NCBI RefSeq assembly: GCF_000716605.1
Contig: NZ_JNXE01000018.1
Location: forward strand, 1 to 64,000
Direction: 5' to 3'
DNA: 64,000 nt
From: Streptomyces sp. NRRL F-525
Lineage (GTDB): Bacteria > Actinomycetota > Actinomycetes > Streptomycetales > Streptomycetaceae
The position numbers and the translations under genes were made by a program. The first letter of the stretch is position 1; every line of letters starts with the position of its first letter. This document shows, piece by piece, positions 18,966 through 28,254 of this stretch. The notes under the pieces were generated by a model, which was given only the letters and a program-made list of their open reading frames with translations, was not told the origin of the DNA and made no database searches.

Positions 18966-19544
18966 GTGACGGTCAACATGACCAAGGGTCAGGCCATCAG
19001 TCTGCAGAAGAACGACGGGTCGGGCCTGACCGCGGTGCGCATGGGCCTCGGCTGGCAGGCGGCACCCCGGCGCGGCCTGTTCGGCTCGCGCACCCGGGAG
19101 ATCGACCTCGACGCGTCCGCCGTGCTCTTCGCGGACAAGCAGCCCGTCGACGTCGTGTTCTTCCGCCACCTGGTCAGCGACGACGGCTCCGTGCGCCACA
19201 CCGGTGACAACCTCGTCGGCGGTGTCGGCCAGGGCGGGGACGACGAGGCGATCCTCGTCGACCTCGCGCGCGTGCCGGTCCACATCGACCAGATCGTCTT
19301 CACCGTGAACTCCTTCACGGGCCAGACCTTCCAGGAGGTGCAGAACGCGTTCTGCCGCCTGGTCGACGAGACCAACGGCCAGGAGCTGGCCCGCTACACG
19401 CTGGCGGGCGGCGGCCAGTACACCGCCCAGATCATGGCGAAGGTGCACCGCACCGGCTCGGGCTGGACGCTGACGGCCCTCGGCACACCGACCAACGGCC
19501 GTACCTTCCAGGACCTGATGCCGGCGATCCTGCCGCACCTGTAG
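18966..19544 (+). CDS. TerD family (tellurium/stress resistance) protein
   Basis: 192 residues of a single TerD domain. The Asp-rich calcium-binding core is visible in IDLDASAVLFADKQPVDVVFF and in the segment SDDGSVRHTGDNL continuing into GGDDEAILVDL. Family members bind Ca2+ and take part in tellurite, oxidative and phage stress responses in association with membrane TerC. It is followed after 50 bases by a larger TerD-related gene and then TerC. The upstream promoter suggests DNA-damage induction. GTG start with AGGGGAA about seven bases before. Confidence 0.92.
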   Translation: MTVNMTKGQAISLQKNDGSGLTAVRMGLGWQAAPRRGLFGSRTREIDLDASAVLFADKQPVDVVFFRHLVSDDGSVRHTGDNLVGGVGQGGDDEAILVDLARVPVHIDQIVFTVNSFTGQTFQEVQNAFCRLVDETNGQELARYTLAGGGQYTAQIMAKVHRTGSGWTLTALGTPTNGRTFQDLMPAILPHL

Positions 19545-19594
19545 GACGGCCCGGCGCACACGACACGACACGGCTGAGCAGGGGGACGAGAGCG

Positions 19595-21616
19595 ATGGCA
19601 GCCGAGCTGGTGCGAGGGCAGAACCACCCGCTCTCCCAAGTGCGCCTGGAGATCCGGGTCGCGGCAGGCCAGCCGGTCGTGGCCGCCGCCACGCTCGGCG
19701 ACGAGCACGGCAGGATCCACGGCGTCGAGTGGGTGGCCCACCCGGGCACGCCCACCCTGCCCGGCCTGGAGGTCTCCAAGCAGGCGGCCGCCGAACACCG
19801 CCTCGCGGTCGACCTGGGCGCCATGCCGGAGATCGTGCACCGCGTCAGCGTCCTCCTCGCCCTGCCCCTCGGCGGCGACGGCCCCGCCCGCTTCGGCGCC
19901 GTGGCCGCGCCCTTCATAGCGGTCACCGGCCTCGACGGCACCGAGGTCGCCAGCTACACGATCACCGGCCTGGACGCCGAATCCGCCGTGGTCGCCCTGG
20001 AGTTGTACCGCAGGCAGGGCGCCTGGAAGGTACGCGCCGTAGGCCAGGGCTACGCCGGCGGCCTCGCCGAACTCCTCACCGACCAGGGCCTGCCCCAGGC
20101 CGCGCACCTCGCGGCCGGCATCAACGAAGCGGTGGCCCACGGCCTCGCCCGCTCCGTGGCAGCACCCCCACCCCGCACCCCGGACGGCGACCGCACCCGC
20201 CAGACGGCCACCCCTGCCCTCGGCCCGGAGGGGAGTGGGCCTACGGCACAGGGCGCACCCGGAGCCGTAGCGCCGCAGCCGACGTCTCCGTACGGGACGC
20301 AGGGCACCCCGGGAGCCGTAGCGCCGCAGTCCGGATTCCCCGGTTCCGCCGCGCCCGCGGACCCCGCCGCCCAGCCCGCGCCCCCCACTACCGGTGGGCC
20401 GATCGACTACAGCCACCCGCGTCGGCAGACCGGGGCGCCCCCGTCGCCCGCGCCGACCGCGCCCCCGGCTCCGCCCGGGCAGCCCGCGCGGCCCGTTGCC
20501 GGGGACGCGACCGGGTGGTCGATGGAGGAGCGGCTGTACAACCAGGTGTGGGGGATGTTCGAGGACCTGGCGCGCACGATGGCCGCGTACCGCAGCGCGG
20601 TTGACTTCGCGGACTCGCGCATGGAGAAGGAGCTCGACCAGGCCCTGTCCGACCCGCGCAGCCGGATCGGCGGTCAGGGGGACGCGGCCCGCGAGGCGGC
20701 GCAGGCCAAGCACGCCCAACTCGTCGACCAGGCGCGGGCGGCCCTCGACCGGGACCTCGCCCAGCTGGCCGCCGAGTCCGAGGTGGTCGAGCCCGCGCTC
20801 CCGCCCGCGTTCGCCGGCTGGGACAACCCCGTCTGGCACGGCTACCGCGCCCCGATGGAGATCCCGATGGCCGTGCGCCTCGGCGATCTCCACCTCCCGG
20901 AGAGCCCCGAGCTGCGCGTCCCGATGCTGGTCCGGCTGCCGCTGGAGCGCGGCCTGTGGATCGACAGCGGTGGCGCGGAGTCCCTCGACGGCTCGTTCAC
21001 CGACTCGCCCGAGCTGCGGCGCCTCGCGCTGGACACGGCCGTGGCGCACGCGGCCCGGCTGCTCGCCGTCTATCCGGCGGGCGAGTTCGCCGTGCACGTC
21101 ATCGACCCGGCCGGGTCGGCTGCGCAGGCGCTGGTCCCGCTGGTGCACACCGGCGTGCTCGCGGCGCCGCCCGCCGTGGGCGCCGCCGGGGTGACCGACG
21201 TACTGACCCGGCTCACCCAGCGGGTGGACCTGGTGCAGATGGCGGTGCGCGGCGGCGCCGCCGACTCGCTGCCGCCCGGCCTCGACACGGCCGAGCAACT
21301 GCTGATCGTCAACGACTTCCCGCACGGCTTCGACGACCGCGCCGTGACCCAGTTGCGCTATCTCGCCGACGAGGGCCCGAGCGTCGGCGTCCATCTGATG
21401 ATGGTCGCGGACCGTGAGGACGCCGCGGGCTACGGCCCGTTGCTCGACCCCCTCTGGCGTTCGCTGATGCGACTCACCCCGCTGCCCGACGACCACCTGG
21501 CCGACCCGTGGGTCGGACACGCCTGGACGTACGAGCCCTCGCTCGTGCCGCCCGGCAGCCAGGTGCTGCGGCAGGTGCTGACAGAGGTCGCGACGGCCCG
21601 CACCAAGCTCAGGTAA
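19595..21616 (+). CDS. TerD domain protein with long C-terminal degenerate ATPase-like region
   Basis: 673 residues. Residues about 1-185 are TerD-like (MAAELVRGQNHPLSQVRLEI, later GLDGTEVASYTITGLDAE). Residues about 190-310 are a Pro/Ala/Gly-rich linker containing two copies of GAVAPQ. Residues about 320-673 start with a helical segment (WSMEERLYNQVWGMFEDLARTM) followed by an alpha/beta region with LPLERGLWIDSGGAESL, VHVIDPAGSAAQALVPLVHTG and a final strand-turn set LLIVNDFPHGFDDR and GVHLMMVADRED. This resembles FtsK/HerA-like folds, but no Walker A lysine is present, so it is probably a non-catalytic relative (inference). GGGGGACGAG precedes the ATG. Confidence 0.8.
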   Translation: MAAELVRGQNHPLSQVRLEIRVAAGQPVVAAATLGDEHGRIHGVEWVAHPGTPTLPGLEVSKQAAAEHRLAVDLGAMPEIVHRVSVLLALPLGGDGPARFGAVAAPFIAVTGLDGTEVASYTITGLDAESAVVALELYRRQGAWKVRAVGQGYAGGLAELLTDQGLPQAAHLAAGINEAVAHGLARSVAAPPPRTPDGDRTRQTATPALGPEGSGPTAQGAPGAVAPQPTSPYGTQGTPGAVAPQSGFPGSAAPADPAAQPAPPTTGGPIDYSHPRRQTGAPPSPAPTAPPAPPGQPARPVAGDATGWSMEERLYNQVWGMFEDLARTMAAYRSAVDFADSRMEKELDQALSDPRSRIGGQGDAAREAAQAKHAQLVDQARAALDRDLAQLAAESEVVEPALPPAFAGWDNPVWHGYRAPMEIPMAVRLGDLHLPESPELRVPMLVRLPLERGLWIDSGGAESLDGSFTDSPELRRLALDTAVAHAARLLAVYPAGEFAVHVIDPAGSAAQALVPLVHTGVLAAPPAVGAAGVTDVLTRLTQRVDLVQMAVRGGAADSLPPGLDTAEQLLIVNDFPHGFDDRAVTQLRYLADEGPSVGVHLMMVADREDAAGYGPLLDPLWRSLMRLTPLPDDHLADPWVGHAWTYEPSLVPPGSQVLRQVLTEVATARTKLR

Positions 21617-21693
21617 AGAGCCCCCACCTGCGCTTTTGTCCTTTCTTTGGTAATCGCTTTACCTTTCCTTGGTGGTTGGGGTAGGCTTTTCCG

Positions 21694-21803
21694 TACGGAG
21701 GGGAGTACTCCCTATCTGCTGCGGCGTACCCGTCAATACGGATCAGGCCAGATCCCGGGGCGTCGGCCCTGGACACCCGTCCAAGGTGGAAGAGACCTCC
21801 GGT
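21694..21803 (+). promoter_or_regulatory. yybP-ykoY-type (Mn2+) riboswitch before the TerC gene
   Basis: The leader carries the conserved GGGGAGTA (21700-21707) and a downstream GAAGAGACCTCC block. The outer helix P1 pairs CGGAGG (21696-21701) with CCTCCG (21796-21801). TerC-family genes are the classic partners of this manganese riboswitch. The 3' strand of P1 can alternatively pair with the TerC Shine-Dalgarno (CCGGAGG, 21837-21843), giving a simple translational ON switch when ligand stabilises P1. Confidence 0.82.
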
Positions 21804-21850
21804 AGCGACGACGCTGACCATTTGCCGTTAATACCGCCGGAGGAGCAGTA

Positions 21851-22852
21851 GTGGACGTTTCCGTGACCCTGTGGGTCCTGACCATCGTGGGGCTGGCGGC
21901 CCTGATCGCGGTCGACTTCTTCATCGGCCGCAAGCCGCATGACGTGTCGATCAAGGAAGCCGGGATCTGGACGATCGTCTGGATCGCCCTCGCCGGACTC
22001 TTCGGACTCGGTCTGCTCCTCTTCGGGGGCGGCCAGGCGGGCGGCGAGTTCTTCGCCGGCTTCATCACCGAGAAGTCGCTGAGCGTCGACAACCTCTTCG
22101 TCTTCGTCCTGATCATGGCGAAGTTCGCCGTGCCCTCGCAGTACCAGCAGCGGGTGCTGCTCGTCGGCGTCCTCATAGCCCTGGTCCTGCGGGCCATCTT
22201 CATCGCGGCCGGCGCGGCCATCCTCGCCAGCTTCGCGTGGGTCTTCTACATCTTCGGCGCCTTCCTCATCTGGACCGCCTGGAAGCTCATCCAGGAGGCC
22301 CGCGCCGACGAGGAGGAAGAGGAGTTCGAGGAGAACAAGCTGCTCAAGGCCGCCGAGCGCCGCTTCGGCGTGGCCGACCGGTACCACGGCACCAAGCTGT
22401 GGATCCGGGAGAACGGCAAGCGGATCATGACCCCGATGCTGGTCGTGATGCTCGCCATCGGTACGACGGACGTGCTCTTCGCCCTCGACTCCATCCCCGC
22501 GATCTTCGGCCTGACCCAGGACCCGTACATCGTGTTCACGGCCAACGCCTTCGCGCTGATGGGCCTCAGGCAGCTGTACTTCCTCATCGGCGGCCTGCTC
22601 AAGAAGCTGGTCCACCTCAGCTACGGCCTGTCGGTCATCCTCGGCTTCATCGGCGTCAAGCTCGTGCTGCACGCACTGCACGAGTCCGGCGTCCATGTCC
22701 CGGAGATCTCCATCCCGGTCTCCCTGGGCGTGATCTGCGCGGTCCTGATCGTCACCACGATCACCAGCCTGATGGCCAACAAGAAGACGGCGGCGGCCGA
22801 GGCGGCGCAGTCCGGGACCGAAGGCGCCCCGAAGGACAGCATCGACGCCTGA
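21851..22852 (+). CDS. TerC family integral membrane protein, probable Mn2+ exporter
   Basis: 333 residues with about 7-9 membrane segments. The family signatures KSLSVDNLFVFVLI and LFALDSIPAIFGLT hold conserved Asp residues thought to bind metal. An acidic cytoplasmic loop DEEEEEFEENK lies near residue 155. TerC/Alx proteins are linked to manganese efflux and metal loading of exported enzymes, and TerC proteins pair functionally with TerD. GTG start with GGAGGAG five bases upstream; the leader contains a Mn2+-type riboswitch. Confidence 0.92.
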   Translation: MDVSVTLWVLTIVGLAALIAVDFFIGRKPHDVSIKEAGIWTIVWIALAGLFGLGLLLFGGGQAGGEFFAGFITEKSLSVDNLFVFVLIMAKFAVPSQYQQRVLLVGVLIALVLRAIFIAAGAAILASFAWVFYIFGAFLIWTAWKLIQEARADEEEEEFEENKLLKAAERRFGVADRYHGTKLWIRENGKRIMTPMLVVMLAIGTTDVLFALDSIPAIFGLTQDPYIVFTANAFALMGLRQLYFLIGGLLKKLVHLSYGLSVILGFIGVKLVLHALHESGVHVPEISIPVSLGVICAVLIVTTITSLMANKKTAAAEAAQSGTEGAPKDSIDA

Positions 22853-22980
22853 CCACGTCCGACGTAGGAGAAACGATCACCGGGAGCACCGCACGATGAA
22901 TTGCCGACCACTGCTCCCGGTGCTTCGTTGGATACCGAGCGCGACCGGTCCGGGAGCGCCACGGCCGGGTGGAGGTATCC

Positions 22981-23295
22981 ATGGACGTATCGAAGAAGTT
23001 CGTGCAGATCGTCGACTTCGAGACCGACCGCTTCGACGAGATGCAGGCGGTGGCCGAGGAGGCGGACAAGCGGATCGCCGGCCGGCCCGGCGGTCCGACG
23101 CACCGCCTCGTCCTGCGGGACCGGAGCAATCCCGGCCATGTCCTCGTCGTGATCGAGTTCGACTCGTACGAGGACGCCATGCGCAACAGCCAGGATCCGG
23201 AGACCGGCAAAATGGCCGAGCGGATGGCCGCGCTGTGTACCAGGCCGCCGTCGTTCACCGACTGCGACGTACTGGACGTGACCGAGTTCAAGTAG
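22981..23295 (+). CDS. Small dimeric alpha/beta-barrel-like protein
   Basis: 104 residues. The pattern of strand VQIVDFETDR, helix FDEMQAVAEEADKRI, strand HRLVLRDRSNPGHVLVVIEF and helix SYEDAMRNSQDPETGKMAERMAALC matches the dimeric alpha-beta barrel superfamily (monooxygenase/EthD-like). No catalytic role can be given. GGAGG lies five bases before the ATG. Confidence 0.8.
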   Translation: MDVSKKFVQIVDFETDRFDEMQAVAEEADKRIAGRPGGPTHRLVLRDRSNPGHVLVVIEFDSYEDAMRNSQDPETGKMAERMAALCTRPPSFTDCDVLDVTEFK

Positions 23296-23356
23296 TGCCG
23301 GACGGGCTCCGCACCGCCGGAATGCGGGGCCCGTGCGCCTCTGCGAGGATCGCTTC

Positions 23357-24460
23357 ATGATCACTCGGCTCAGGTCGCTCACCACCCGGTGGACGACCCT
23401 CGTACCGGTGCTCGCGGCCGTCCTGCTGATCTTCACGTGGGGGCGCAAGGATCTGCCCGCCGTGGTCGTCGCCCTGGTGACCGTGGTCCTCGCCGGTGCC
23501 GTGCTGGCCGCGGTGCACCACGCCGAGGTGATCGCCCATCGCGTCGGAGAACCCTTCGGCTCCCTGGTCCTCGCCGTCGCCGTGACGATCATCGAGGTCG
23601 CCCTGATCGTCACCCTGATGGCCGACGGCGGCGACAAGAGCTCGACCCTCGCCAGGGACACCGTCTTCGCGGCCGTCATGATCACCTGCAACGGCATCGT
23701 CGGCCTGGTCCTCATCGTCGCCTCGCTGCGCCACGGCACGGCGGTCTTCAACCCCGAGGGCACCGGCGCCGCCCTCGCCACCGTGGCGACCCTGGCCACG
23801 CTCAGCCTGGTGCTGCCGACCTTCACCACCAGCAAGCCGGGCCCGGAGTTCTCCGGCGCCCAGCTCACCTTCGCCGCGCTCTCCTCACTCGCCCTGTACG
23901 GCCTCTTCGTGGCCACGCAGACCGTGCGGCACCGCGACTACTTCCTGCCGGTCTCCCACCAGGGCGAGACGATCACCAAGGACCTCCACGCGGACGCGCC
24001 CTCCGCCCGCACCGCCCTGATCAGCCTGGGCCTGCTGGGCCTCGCCCTGATCGGCGTGGTCGGACTGGCCAAGGGCGTCTCGCCGACCATCGAGTCCGGC
24101 GTCGAGGCGGCCGGACTGCACCACGCCGTCGTCGGTGTGATCATCGCGCTGCTCGTACTGCTCCCCGAGACCATCGCCGCCCTGCGCTCCGCCCGCCGCG
24201 ACCGGGTGCAGACCAGCCTCAACCTCGCGCTCGGCTCGGCGATGGCCAGCATCGGCCTCACCATCCCCGCCGTCGCCCTCGCGTCCATCTGGCTCTCCGG
24301 GCCGCTCGTCCTCGGCCTCGGCTCCACACACATGGTGCTGCTCGCCCTGACGGTTGTGGTGAGTTCGCTGACGGTGGTGCCGGGGCGGGCGACACCGCTC
24401 CAGGGCGGAGTCCATCTGGTGCTGTTCGCGGCCTACTTGGAGCTGGCGATCAATCCGTAG
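23357..24460 (+). CDS. ChaA/CaCA-type calcium (sodium)/proton antiporter
   Basis: 367 residues, about 11 membrane segments. The two inverted alpha repeats of the cation/Ca2+ exchanger superfamily are present: GEPFGSLVLAVAVTIIEVALIV and VLLPETIAALRSARRDR followed by LNLALGSAMASIGLTIPAVA, each with its essential Glu. It exports Ca2+ or Na+/K+ in exchange for protons. AGGAT precedes the ATG. It converges on the MHS permease. Confidence 0.9.
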   Translation: MITRLRSLTTRWTTLVPVLAAVLLIFTWGRKDLPAVVVALVTVVLAGAVLAAVHHAEVIAHRVGEPFGSLVLAVAVTIIEVALIVTLMADGGDKSSTLARDTVFAAVMITCNGIVGLVLIVASLRHGTAVFNPEGTGAALATVATLATLSLVLPTFTTSKPGPEFSGAQLTFAALSSLALYGLFVATQTVRHRDYFLPVSHQGETITKDLHADAPSARTALISLGLLGLALIGVVGLAKGVSPTIESGVEAAGLHHAVVGVIIALLVLLPETIAALRSARRDRVQTSLNLALGSAMASIGLTIPAVALASIWLSGPLVLGLGSTHMVLLALTVVVSSLTVVPGRATPLQGGVHLVLFAAYLELAINP

Positions 24461-24549
24461 CGCGAGGCGTCCCGCCCGCCGCGTGTGCGGTTCCGCAAGG
24501 CGAGAATTTCCGTGAGGCGAGGATGTCCGTGAGGCGCGGGGGCTCGGGC

Positions 24550-24583
24550 GGGACGTAAACGCTTGCGCAAACGTTTACGTCCC
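24550..24583. promoter_or_regulatory. LacI-type palindrome between convergent genes
   Basis: The 28-base core 24553-24580 (left half ACGTAAACGCTTGC, right half GCAAACGTTTACGT, one mismatch in symmetry) is identical to the site before the LacI gene at 36522. Here the symmetry extends outward by GGG...CCC, giving 34 bases. It sits downstream of both flanking genes, so it may serve as operator for something unrecognised, act as terminator, or be a decoy. Confidence 0.7.
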
Positions 24584-24606
24584 TCTGCCGCCTGCCGCGC
24601 ACGCCC

Positions 24607-25911
24607 TCACCCGGCGACCGGCTCCACCGCCACCACCTCCACCGGCCGGGTCTCCGGCAGCAGCGCGAAGCAGCCCAGGCTGAACAGGGCGACCCCCGTC
24701 AGATAGGCGCCCACACCCCAGGGGACGCGCCCGCTGTGCTCGGCGAGCGCCGTCGCCACGATCGGGGTGAGCGCGCCGCCGAGGACCCCGCCGAGGTTGT
24801 AGCCGACAGCGGCGCCCGTGCAGCGCACCCGCGGCTCGTACAGCTCGGGCAGATACGCGCCGAGCACGGCGAACATCGTCACGAACGCGAGCAGCGCCCC
24901 CAGGAACCCGAGGAACATCAGCAGCGGCTCACCCGTGGCGAGCAGCGCGACCATCGGGAACATCCACAGCGCGGCGCCCGTGCACCCCAGCAGGCACAGC
25001 GGACGGCGCCCGTAGCGGTCGCTCAGCAGCGCCACCAGCGGGGTGAGCGAGCCCTTCACCAGCACGGCGGCCATGATGCAGGCCAGCATGACGGTACGGC
25101 TCACCCCGAGCCGCTCCGTGCCGTAGGCGAGGGACCACGTCGTGACCGCGTAGAAGATGGCGTACCCCACGGACAGTGCCCCGGCGGTCAGCAGTACCAA
25201 CCGCCAGTGTCCGCGCACCACTTCGGCGAGCGGCACGCGCGCGTGGTCGTCGATTTCGAGGAACCTGGGGCTCTCGGCGAGCGACGACCGCAGCCACAGC
25301 CCGCCCAGGGCCAGCACCCCGGCCACCCAGAACGGCACCCGCCAGCCCCACCGCGCGAACTGCGCGTCCGTCAGGGTCGCCGACAGCGCCAGCATCACGC
25401 CGTTGGCCAGCAGGAACCCCACCGCGGGTCCGGCCTGCGGAAAGCTCGACCACAGCCCGCGCCGCCCGGCAGGCGCGTGCTCGGCGGTCAGCAGCACCGC
25501 CCCGCCCCACTCCCCGCCGAGTCCAAGACCCTGCAGAAAACGCAGCACCAGGAGGAGCACGGGAGCGGCCACCCCGATCGAGCCGTACGACGGTACGCAG
25601 CCGACCGCGACCGTCGAGGCTCCCGTCAGCAGCAAGGACGCGACGAGGACCGGCCGTCGCCCACGCCGGTCCCCGAAGTGCCCGAACAGGATCGAGCCCA
25701 GCGGTCGCGCCACGAAGCCCACCCCGAACGTCCCGAAGGCGGCCAGCGTCCCCGCCACCGGCGAGAACGTCGGGAAGAACAGAGGGCCGAGAACCAGGGC
25801 CGCCGCCGTGCCGTACACAAAGAAGTCGTAGAACTCGATCGCGGTCCCGGCGAGCGAGGCGGCCGCGAGGCGCAGCATGGACGGAGGGCTTACGGTGCGT
25901 GCATCGTGCAT
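24607..25911 (-). CDS. MFS transporter, metabolite:H+ symporter (MHS) family
   Basis: 434 residues, 12 predicted membrane segments. The N-terminus [22 protein letters not shown] and [22 protein letters not shown] with [25 protein letters not shown] are diagnostic of the MHS group (proline/betaine, shikimate, dicarboxylate symporters). The substrate is unknown. aroQ is divergently adjacent, so shikimate or quinate uptake is conceivable but unproven. The ribosome-binding site is weak. Confidence 0.88.
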   Translation of the reverse strand: MHDARTVSPPSMLRLAAASLAGTAIEFYDFFVYGTAAALVLGPLFFPTFSPVAGTLAAFGTFGVGFVARPLGSILFGHFGDRRGRRPVLVASLLLTGASTVAVGCVPSYGSIGVAAPVLLLVLRFLQGLGLGGEWGGAVLLTAEHAPAGRRGLWSSFPQAGPAVGFLLANGVMLALSATLTDAQFARWGWRVPFWVAGVLALGGLWLRSSLAESPRFLEIDDHARVPLAEVVRGHWRLVLLTAGALSVGYAIFYAVTTWSLAYGTERLGVSRTVMLACIMAAVLVKGSLTPLVALLSDRYGRRPLCLLGCTGAALWMFPMVALLATGEPLLMFLGFLGALLAFVTMFAVLGAYLPELYEPRVRCTGAAVGYNLGGVLGGALTPIVATALAEHSGRVPWGVGAYLTGVALFSLGCFALLPETRPVEVVAVEPVAG

Positions 25912-26049
25912 GCCGCGTCAACTACCCACAGTGAGCGACGGTTACGGGGCGCGCGGTGGTGCGGAGGTGGCGTGATAGACCGGGTCCGAGCAGTGCCGTC
26001 GACCGGCGGTCCTGCCTCGAACGACATGTCCGAACGGACCGGAGGAACC

Positions 26050-26523
26050 GTGCCCCGCACCCTGGCCAACGCCCCGATCATGATCCTCAACGGCCCCAAC
26101 CTGAATCTCTTGGGCCAGCGCCAGCCGGAGATCTACGGCTCCGACACGCTCGCCGACGTCGAGGCCCTGTGCGTCAAGGCGGCGGCCGGGCACGGCGGCA
26201 CGGTGGACTTCCGGCAGTCCAACCACGAGGGCGAACTGGTCGACTGGATCCACGAGGCACGCCTGAACCACTGCGGCATCGTGATCAATCCGGCCGCCTA
26301 CTCGCACACCTCGGTCGCGATCCTGGACGCCCTCAACACCTGTGACGGGCTGCCGGTGGTGGAGGTCCACATCTCCAACATCCACCAGCGCGAGGCCTTC
26401 CGGCACCACTCGTACGTCTCGCTGCGCGCCGACGGTGTCATCGCGGGGTGCGGTGTGCAGGGGTACGTGTTCGGCGTGGAGCGGGTCGCCGCGCTGGCGG
26501 GGGCGGGGAAGGCCGACGCGTAA
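26050..26523 (+). CDS. aroQ: Type II 3-dehydroquinate dehydratase
   Basis: 157 residues, the usual size. It converts 3-dehydroquinate to 3-dehydroshikimate in the shikimate or quinate pathway. Motifs: [19 protein letters not shown] (catalytic Tyr), [13 protein letters not shown], and [19 protein letters not shown] (catalytic His). The GTG at 26050 is supported by GGAGG four bases before. An upstream in-frame ATG at 26026 would add eight residues but would put that GGAGG inside the coding region. Confidence 0.93.
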   Translation: MPRTLANAPIMILNGPNLNLLGQRQPEIYGSDTLADVEALCVKAAAGHGGTVDFRQSNHEGELVDWIHEARLNHCGIVINPAAYSHTSVAILDALNTCDGLPVVEVHISNIHQREAFRHHSYVSLRADGVIAGCGVQGYVFGVERVAALAGAGKADA

Positions 26524-26578
26524 GCACCGGCCTCCAGGAATACGCCCCTTACAGACCACCCGTTACACAAGGCCGCTG

Positions 26579-27340
26579 CTACAGCCGGCCCGCCTCCACG
26601 ATCCGTCGCAGGAAGCGCTGAGTGCGCTCCTGCTGCGGGTCGCCGAAGATCTGCTGGGCGGTACCGCGCTCCAAGACCACGCCTCCGTCCAGGAAGCACA
26701 CCTGGTCGGCGACGTCCCGGGCGAAGCCCATCTCGTGCGTGGCCAGCACCATGGTCATGCCCTCGTCCTTCAAGTCCCGCACCACGGCGAGCACTTCACC
26801 GACCAGCTCGGGGTCGAGCGCGGCGGTGATCTCGTCGAAGAGCAGCAGCCGCGGACGTACGGCCAGGGCGCGCACGATCGCCACCCGCTGCTGCTGACCA
26901 CCGCTCAGCCGGTCCGGGTAGGCGCCCGCCTTGTCCCCGAGCCCGAGCCGCTCCAGCAGCTCACGCGCGTGTGCCTCGGCCTCCGCGCGGGACACGCCGT
27001 GCACCCGGCGCGGGGCCAGGGTGATGTTCTCCAGGACGGTCATGTGCGGAAACAGGTTGTAGGCCTGGAACACCACGCCGATACGGCGCCGTATCGCGTC
27101 CGGGTCGACGCGCGGGTCGGTGATCTCCTCGCCGTCCAGCCAGATCGCGCCGTCGTCGATGTCCTCCAGGAGGTTCGCGCACCGCAGCAGCGTCGACTTG
27201 CCGGAACCGGACGCGCCGATCAGCGCGGTCACCGTGTGCTGAGGGACCTCCAGGTCGACGTCCCGCAGGACGACCGACGTACCGAAGGTCTTGCGGACGG
27301 ACTCCATGCGCAGCACGGGTGAGGTGGTGTCGGTGCTCAT
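26579..27340 (-). CDS. Polar amino-acid ABC transporter ATP-binding protein
   Basis: 253 residues. Walker A GASGSGKS, Q-loop FQAYNLFPHMTVLEN, signature LSGGQQQR, Walker B LLLFDEITAALDP and the switch His in LATHEMGFARDVADQV identify a GlnQ/GltL-type importer ATPase. The ATG at 27340 overlaps the permease stop (ATGA) and has GGGAGG six bases upstream. It is the third gene of the operon. Confidence 0.93.
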   Translation of the reverse strand: MSTDTTSPVLRMESVRKTFGTSVVLRDVDLEVPQHTVTALIGASGSGKSTLLRCANLLEDIDDGAIWLDGEEITDPRVDPDAIRRRIGVVFQAYNLFPHMTVLENITLAPRRVHGVSRAEAEAHARELLERLGLGDKAGAYPDRLSGGQQQRVAIVRALAVRPRLLLFDEITAALDPELVGEVLAVVRDLKDEGMTMVLATHEMGFARDVADQVCFLDGGVVLERGTAQQIFGDPQQERTQRFLRRIVEAGRL

Positions 27341-28254
27341 GTCGTGCCTCCCTGGGCGCGCTGCTTGTCCATCCGCGCGGTCACCCAGTCCGTGAAGCGG
27401 GTCATCGGGATGGTCAGCGCCACGAAGACCAGCCCCGCGACGATGTACGGCGTGTAGTTCAGGGCGCGCTGCGCGATGATGTCGGACGCCCGTACGGCGT
27501 CGATGGCGCCGCCGATCGACACGAGCCCGGTGTCCTTCTGGAGGGACACGAGATCGTTCAACAAGGGCGGCACCTGCCGGCGTACGGCCTGGGGGAGCAC
27601 CACGTGCCGCAGCGCCTGCCGGTTGCTCAGGCCCAGCGAGCGGGCCGCGGCGCGCTGCGAGGGGTGCACGGACTCGATGCCCGCGCGGAACACCTCGGCG
27701 ACGTACGCCGAGTACGTGAGCGTCAGCGCCGCACCGCCCAGCCACACGGGGTCGACGGTCACGCCCTGGAGGCGCAGAGCGGGCACTCCGAAGACCACGA
27801 TCATCAGGTTGATGATCAGCGGCAGCCCCCGGAAGAAGTCCGTGTACGCCGCCGCCAGCACCCGCAGGGGGAAGAACACCGGCCCGCGCAGGGTGCGCGC
27901 GATGGCGATCAGCATGCCCAGGACGAGCACCAGGACGCCGCAGATCAGCAGCAGCCGGACGTTGAGCCACAGTCCTTCGAGGACCTTGGGGAACGCCTCG
28001 CGCGCGTAGTGCCCGTCGAAGAAGGTCTCCTTGGTGCGCTCCCAGCCCGGCGCGCTGACCACGACCACGTACAGGACGACGGCCGTGACCAGGGTCGACA
28101 CCGCGGCGATCGCGGTCGCGCGACGGGCACGCGTGCGCTTGTGCCGCTCGCGGTCCAGGCGCCGCTGCGAGGGGACGTACGCGTCGCCCCCGCCTGGCAT
28201 GTCGCCCTTGTCGTCCGCGGCCTCCTGGCCCGACTCGCCCTTCACCACGGTCAC
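27337..28254 (-). CDS. Polar amino-acid ABC transporter permease
   Basis: About 305 residues. The first about 45 residues are hydrophilic and basic (SQRRLDRERHKRTRARRAT), before a transmembrane segment near 50-70. A further group contains the permease EAA-type loop (FRAGIESVHPSQRAAARSLGLSNRQALRHVVLPQAVRR). It is a HisM/GltK-type single-permease. The GTG at 28254 overlaps the binding-protein stop (GTGA); GTG 28248 or 28245 are alternatives. Confidence 0.9.
   Translation of the reverse strand: MTVVKGESGQEAADDKGDMPGGGDAYVPSQRRLDRERHKRTRARRATAIAAVSTLVTAVVLYVVVVSAPGWERTKETFFDGHYAREAFPKVLEGLWLNVRLLLICGVLVLVLGMLIAIARTLRGPVFFPLRVLAAAYTDFFRGLPLIINLMIVVFGVPALRLQGVTVDPVWLGGAALTLTYSAYVAEVFRAGIESVHPSQRAAARSLGLSNRQALRHVVLPQAVRRQVPPLLNDLVSLQKDTGLVSIGGAIDAVRASDIIAQRALNYTPYIVAGLVFVALTIPMTRFTDWVTARMDKQRAQGGTT

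Noticed and set aside
16845..19544. Frame joining an out-of-frame copy of uvrB to TerD
   Set aside because: Only the last 192 codons are real (TerD, starting at GTG 18966 with its own ribosome-binding site). The upstream part is a shadow of uvrB.
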